A stretch of 64,000 nucleotides of DNA from NCBI GenBank assembly GCA_902363145.1, contig CABIZB010000003.1, forward strand, positions 124,001 to 188,000. The letters run 5' to 3'. This DNA comes from Oscillospiraceae bacterium. GTDB lineage: Bacteria; Bacillota; Clostridia; Oscillospirales; Ruminococcaceae. The notes under the pieces were generated by a model that did not search any database, was not told the origin of the DNA, and saw only the letters and a list, made by a program, of their open reading frames with translations. This document shows positions 60,825 through 64,000 of the stretch, in pieces (position 1 is the stretch's first letter; every line of letters begins with the position of its first letter). The position numbers and the translations under genes were made by a program.

Positions 60825-61925
60825 ATGATGAGTAACGTTAAAACAAAACCTGCTAAAAAGCTTACAAAGTCCACAACGGACAGCCTGATAAACTACGGCA
60901 TCGTTATCGTGCTCTACATAATAATGATGATAATGCAGGCAACAGGCAATCTTTCAAGCTCCATGAAGGGCTTTCTCGTTCCCGTTTGTATCTATGTTAT
61001 AATGGCAGTTTCCCTTAATCTGGTTGTCGGAATCCTTGGCGAGCTGAGCCTTGGCCACGCAGGCTTTATGTGCGTGGGTGCCTACACCAGCGCGATCTTC
61101 TCAAAGCTTACAGAATCCACCATTACAGCAGCTCCCCTGAGATTTATTCTTGCAATTCTTGTAGGTGCATTTTTTGCAGCTGTCTTCGGAATACTGATCG
61201 GAATCCCCGTTCTACGTCTTAAAGGCGACTACCTTGCTATCGTAACACTGGCATTCGGCGAGATAATCAAGAACGTGGTAAACATCATCAACTTCGGCGT
61301 TGACTCCAACGGCTGGCATTTCTCCACCAAGAGCACCATGGAGCTTGGTCTTGAGGCTGACGGAAACGTCATCATCAAGGGCGCTCAGGGTATCTCGGGC
61401 ACACCTAAGGACGCAAACTTCACCGTGGGCGTTATCCTCGTTCTCCTTACACTGTTCATCGTTCAGAACCTTATCAAGTCCAGAGACGGCCGTGCTATCA
61501 TGGCGATAAGAGATAACCGCATCGCTGCCGAATCCGTGGGAATCAACATCACAAAGTACAAGCTCATGGTATTCACTATCTCCGCTTCTCTCGCAGGCGC
61601 AGCAGGTGCGCTCTACTCCCACAACTACGCAACACTTACCCCCGCAGGCGACAAGTTCAACTACAACGCATCTATCATGATACTGGTTTACGTGGTACTC
61701 GGCGGAATCGGAAACATCAGAGGCTCCGTTATCGCAGCCATCGTTCTGTATATCCTCCCCGAAAAGCTCCGCTTCATCGGCGACTACAGAATGCTGGTAT
61801 ATGCAATCGTGCTTATCATCGTAATGCTTATGAACTGGGCTCCCAAGGCACAGGAATACAAGCAGATGATCGCCTATAAATTCAAGAGCAAATTCGGTAA
61901 GAATAAGGAGGAAGCTGCGGAATGA
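60825..61925 (+). CDS. livM: Branched-chain amino acid ABC permease LivM
   Basis: 366 residues; AAGGAGGGC 4-8 nt before the ATG pair at 60825/60828. LivM family: VSLNLVVGILGELSLGHAGFMCVGAYTSA, LKGDYLAIVTLAFGEI, and the ATPase-contact loop SRDGRAIMAIRDNRIAAESVGIN. Forms the channel with LivH. It contains a somewhat long polar insertion near residues 180-205 compared with the E. coli protein. Confidence 0.96.
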   Translation: MMSNVKTKPAKKLTKSTTDSLINYGIVIVLYIIMMIMQATGNLSSSMKGFLVPVCIYVIMAVSLNLVVGILGELSLGHAGFMCVGAYTSAIFSKLTESTITAAPLRFILAILVGAFFAAVFGILIGIPVLRLKGDYLAIVTLAFGEIIKNVVNIINFGVDSNGWHFSTKSTMELGLEADGNVIIKGAQGISGTPKDANFTVGVILVLLTLFIVQNLIKSRDGRAIMAIRDNRIAAESVGINITKYKLMVFTISASLAGAAGALYSHNYATLTPAGDKFNYNASIMILVYVVLGGIGNIRGSVIAAIVLYILPEKLRFIGDYRMLVYAIVLIIVMLMNWAPKAQEYKQMIAYKFKSKFGKNKEEAAE

Positions 61926-62680
61926 ATATGTTAGAGGTATCAAATCTGAGCATTTCCTTCGGCGGTCTTAAAGCCGTAAGCGAATTTAATCTTACTATCA
62001 AAAAAGGTCAGCTTTACGGTCTTATCGGCCCCAACGGCGCAGGAAAGACCACAGTGTTCAATATGCTGACAGGCGTTTACAAGGCAGACACAGGCTCCAT
62101 TATCCTTGACGGCACAAACATCACAAAGATGAGCACCATTGAGGCAAACCGTGCGGGTATCGCAAGAACATTCCAGAATATCCGTCTTTTCAAGGAGCTT
62201 TCAGTTATCGACAATGTTAAGGTAGGTCTCCACAATCACCATTCCTACAGCACATTTGAGGGCGTGTTCCGTCTCCCCAAATACTTCAAGGTAGAAAAGG
62301 AAATAGAAGAAAGAGCGCTGGAGCTTCTCAATGTCATGGGTCTTGAGGAGGAAAGAGACGTTATCGCTTCAAACCTCCCCTACGGAAAGCAGCGTAAGCT
62401 GGAGATCGCCCGTGCTCTTGCCACCGCCCCCAAGCTTCTGCTTCTTGATGAGCCTGCAGCAGGCATGAACCCCAATGAGACAGCTGAGCTGATGGACACT
62501 ATCCGCTTTGTACGTGAAAATTTTGATATGACTATCCTGCTTATCGAGCATGATATGAAGCTTGTTTCGGGAATCTGCGAAGAAGTCACTGTACTGAACT
62601 TTGGTCAGGAGCTTGCTCATGGCAAGACATCTGACGTTCTCAACGATCCCAGAGTTATCACCGCATATCTTGGCGAATAA
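61922..62680 (+). CDS. livG: Branched-chain amino acid ABC ATPase LivG
   Basis: 252 residues; the ATG overlaps the livM stop (ATGA) behind AAGGAGGAAG. Walker A GPNGAGKTT (about 37-45), the signature region LPYGKQRKLEIARALA in place of LSGGQ (typical of LivG), Walker B LLLLDEPAAGMNPNE, and the C-terminal LivG tail. Confidence 0.96.
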   Translation: MNMLEVSNLSISFGGLKAVSEFNLTIKKGQLYGLIGPNGAGKTTVFNMLTGVYKADTGSIILDGTNITKMSTIEANRAGIARTFQNIRLFKELSVIDNVKVGLHNHHSYSTFEGVFRLPKYFKVEKEIEERALELLNVMGLEEERDVIASNLPYGKQRKLEIARALATAPKLLLLDEPAAGMNPNETAELMDTIRFVRENFDMTILLIEHDMKLVSGICEEVTVLNFGQELAHGKTSDVLNDPRVITAYLGE

Positions 62681-62696
62681 TAAGGAGGCTCATAAA

Positions 62697-63407
62697 ATGT
62701 CATTGCTCACTATCGAAAATCTTGAAGTATTTTACGGCGTTATCAATGCTATCAAGGGCATTTCCTTTGAAGTAAACGAGGGCGAGATAATCGCACTCAT
62801 CGGCGCAAACGGCGCAGGAAAAACAACTATCCTTAACACAATCACAGGTCTTGTCCCCGCAAAATCAGGCTCCATAAAGTTTGAGGACAAGGATCTGCTC
62901 AAAACTCCTGCACACAAGATCGTAAGCATGGGCATCGCCCACGTTCCCGAGGGACGACGCATTTTCCAGCAGCTCACGGTTTTCGAGAACCTTAAGCTGG
63001 GCGCTTACACCCGAAAGGACAAGAAAGAGATCGCCGATACTCTGGAACTGGTCTATGAGCGCTTCCCCCGTCTTAAAGAGCGCCGCACCCAGATCGCAGG
63101 AACCCTTTCCGGCGGCGAGCAGCAGATGCTTGCAATGGGCAGAGCGCTTATGTCCCACCCTAAGATAATCCTTATGGACGAGCCTTCAATGGGTCTCTCC
63201 CCTCTTTATGTAACAGAGATATTTGATATTATCCGCTCGGTAAACGAATCGGGCACAACAGTTCTTCTGGTTGAGCAGAACGCTAAAAAGGCACTTTCCA
63301 TCGCAAACAGAGCATATGTTCTTGAAACAGGAAAGATAGTTCTTTCGGGAGACGCTCACGAGCTTATGAACAACGACTCCGTAAAGAAAGCATATCTTGG
63401 CGAATAA
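62697..63407 (+). CDS. livF: Branched-chain amino acid ABC ATPase LivF
   Basis: 236 residues from the ATG at 62697 (AAGGAGGC 7 nt upstream). Walker A GANGAGKTT, signature TLSGGEQQMLAMGRALM, Walker B IILMDEPSMGLSP, and the LivF-type VPEGRRIFQQLTVFENL. Last gene of the transporter operon, 16 bp after livG. Confidence 0.97.
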   Translation: MSLLTIENLEVFYGVINAIKGISFEVNEGEIIALIGANGAGKTTILNTITGLVPAKSGSIKFEDKDLLKTPAHKIVSMGIAHVPEGRRIFQQLTVFENLKLGAYTRKDKKEIADTLELVYERFPRLKERRTQIAGTLSGGEQQMLAMGRALMSHPKIILMDEPSMGLSPLYVTEIFDIIRSVNESGTTVLLVEQNAKKALSIANRAYVLETGKIVLSGDAHELMNNDSVKKAYLGE

Positions 63408-63441
63408 TATGGGGATACCCTATAAAGAAAGGATAAGGATC

Positions 63442-64000
63442 ATGGACAACCTTGTAATTACAATAGCAAGAGAATTCGGCAGCGGCGGACGCTCCATCGG
63501 CAAAATGCTCAGCGAAAAGCTTTCTATTCCCTATTATGACAAGGACCTTATAAAGCTTGCCTCCGAGGACAGCGGCATAAACGAGGCTCTTTTCGGTCTG
63601 GCTGACGAAAAAGCAAAGTCGGGACTTTTCAAAAAGGTAAAGGTCTATGACGGTGATGTTATCACTCCGGAAAGATCCGATTTTACCTCTCAGGAAAATC
63701 TTTTCAACTTCCAGGCAAAGGTCATAAAGAACCTGGCAGATGAAAAAGCTCCCTGCATCATTATCGGAAGGTGTGCGGATTTTGTCCTTGCTGACAGAGC
63801 CAATGTGCTGAGAATTTACATCTGGGCTGACAAGGAAACCTGCATCAACAATTCCATGAAGGTCTGCGGCTATGACCGCAAGGAAGCCGAAAAGCAGGTT
63901 GAGAAGATTAACCGTGAGCGCAGCGCTTATTATAAGGCTCACACAGGCAACGAGTGGACAGACGTGAGAAATTACGACCTGTGCCTCAATACCAGCCAGC
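63442..64000 (+). CDS. Cytidylate-kinase-like protein, 3' end outside window
   Basis: At least 186 residues, open to the window edge; AAAGGATAAGG 3-10 nt before the ATG. P-loop GSGGRSIGKMLSEKL (about 13-27) after the strand LVITIAREF, then PYYDKDLIKLAS, CIIIGRCADFVLAD (strand with the Arg-Cys-Ala-Asp pattern) and a lid region VCGYDRKEAEKQVEKINRERSAYYK. This matches the cytidylate kinase-like family (PF13189), common in Clostridia and distinct from Cmk itself; its substrate is not established. It follows livF by 34 bp. Confidence 0.88.
   Translation, partial: MDNLVITIAREFGSGGRSIGKMLSEKLSIPYYDKDLIKLASEDSGINEALFGLADEKAKSGLFKKVKVYDGDVITPERSDFTSQENLFNFQAKVIKNLADEKAPCIIIGRCADFVLADRANVLRIYIWADKETCINNSMKVCGYDRKEAEKQVEKINRERSAYYKAHTGNEWTDVRNYDLCLNTSQ

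Overview
The window looks like chromosomal DNA from an anaerobic, low-to-medium-GC Firmicute of the Ruminococcus / Oscillospiraceae type. This is an inference from Clostridia-typical families (DUF2325, DUF3793, class II GalT, PilM-PilN, ClpX-ClpP-Tig order), strong Shine-Dalgarno sites and near-consensus sigma-A promoters with 17-bp spacers. It is mostly housekeeping DNA on both strands, with no rRNA, tRNA, CRISPR array or prophage that I could see. The first and last genes run off the ends.

Layout. 1-4.5 kb: type IV pilus assembly operon (pilC, a pilM-pilN fusion, a pilO-like gene, a PilX-like prepilin). 4.9-6.5 kb: degenerate nucleotidyltransferase, HEPN protein and amidohydrolase in one overlapping operon. 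6.6-12.2 kb: glycogen synthase, a two-piece TauE permease, small alarmone synthetase, asparaginase, MATE transporter. 12.4-17.9 kb: two signalling proteins whose GGDEF domains have lost their signature (one keeps an intact EAL domain), flanking DAHP synthase. 18.1-19.1 kb: fused remnants of a sugar ABC permease and a TIM-barrel isomerase. 19.2-24.6 kb: galT, then a cluster that appears iron-regulated (flavodoxin, DUF3793, DUF2325, a DtxR-type regulator, enolase). 25-28.3 kb: ClpC and an SH3b amidase. 28.3-32.7 kb: a GH2 beta-galactosidase, a 37-residue membrane protein and a divergent AraC regulator. 33-45.6 kb: clpX, clpP, tig, thrC, yraN, rnhB, rbgA, lepB, rplS, a radical-SAM/DUF2344 protein and a HAD phosphatase. 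45.7-49 kb: CIRCE-controlled htpG and two tandem SUKH-3 immunity-like genes. 49-56.8 kb: purA, trkH, trkA, a double GNAT protein, a GT8 glycosyltransferase and a second MATE. 57-63.4 kb: azlCD and the complete branched-chain amino-acid ABC transporter livKHMGF, then a cytidylate-kinase-like gene.

Most notable non-coding structure. (i) A DtxR-type operator, TTAGC-N4-GCTAA, is used with the same geometry at two promoters (the flavodoxin operon and enolase); the local DtxR protein carries the iron-type Cys-x2-Glu-His cluster. (ii) A family of palindromic elements beginning ATACTAATC has three copies, all lying between convergent genes, with compensatory base changes. A fourth element with different ends shares its central hairpin. 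(iii) A pair of 68-bp structured repeats lies upstream of purA. (iv) A possible pseudoknot leader precedes livK, a terminator sits in the azlC leader, and at two places the 3' arm of a hairpin is the next gene's Shine-Dalgarno.

All homology statements rest on motif recognition by eye. No database search or folding program was run, and percent identities are hand counts.
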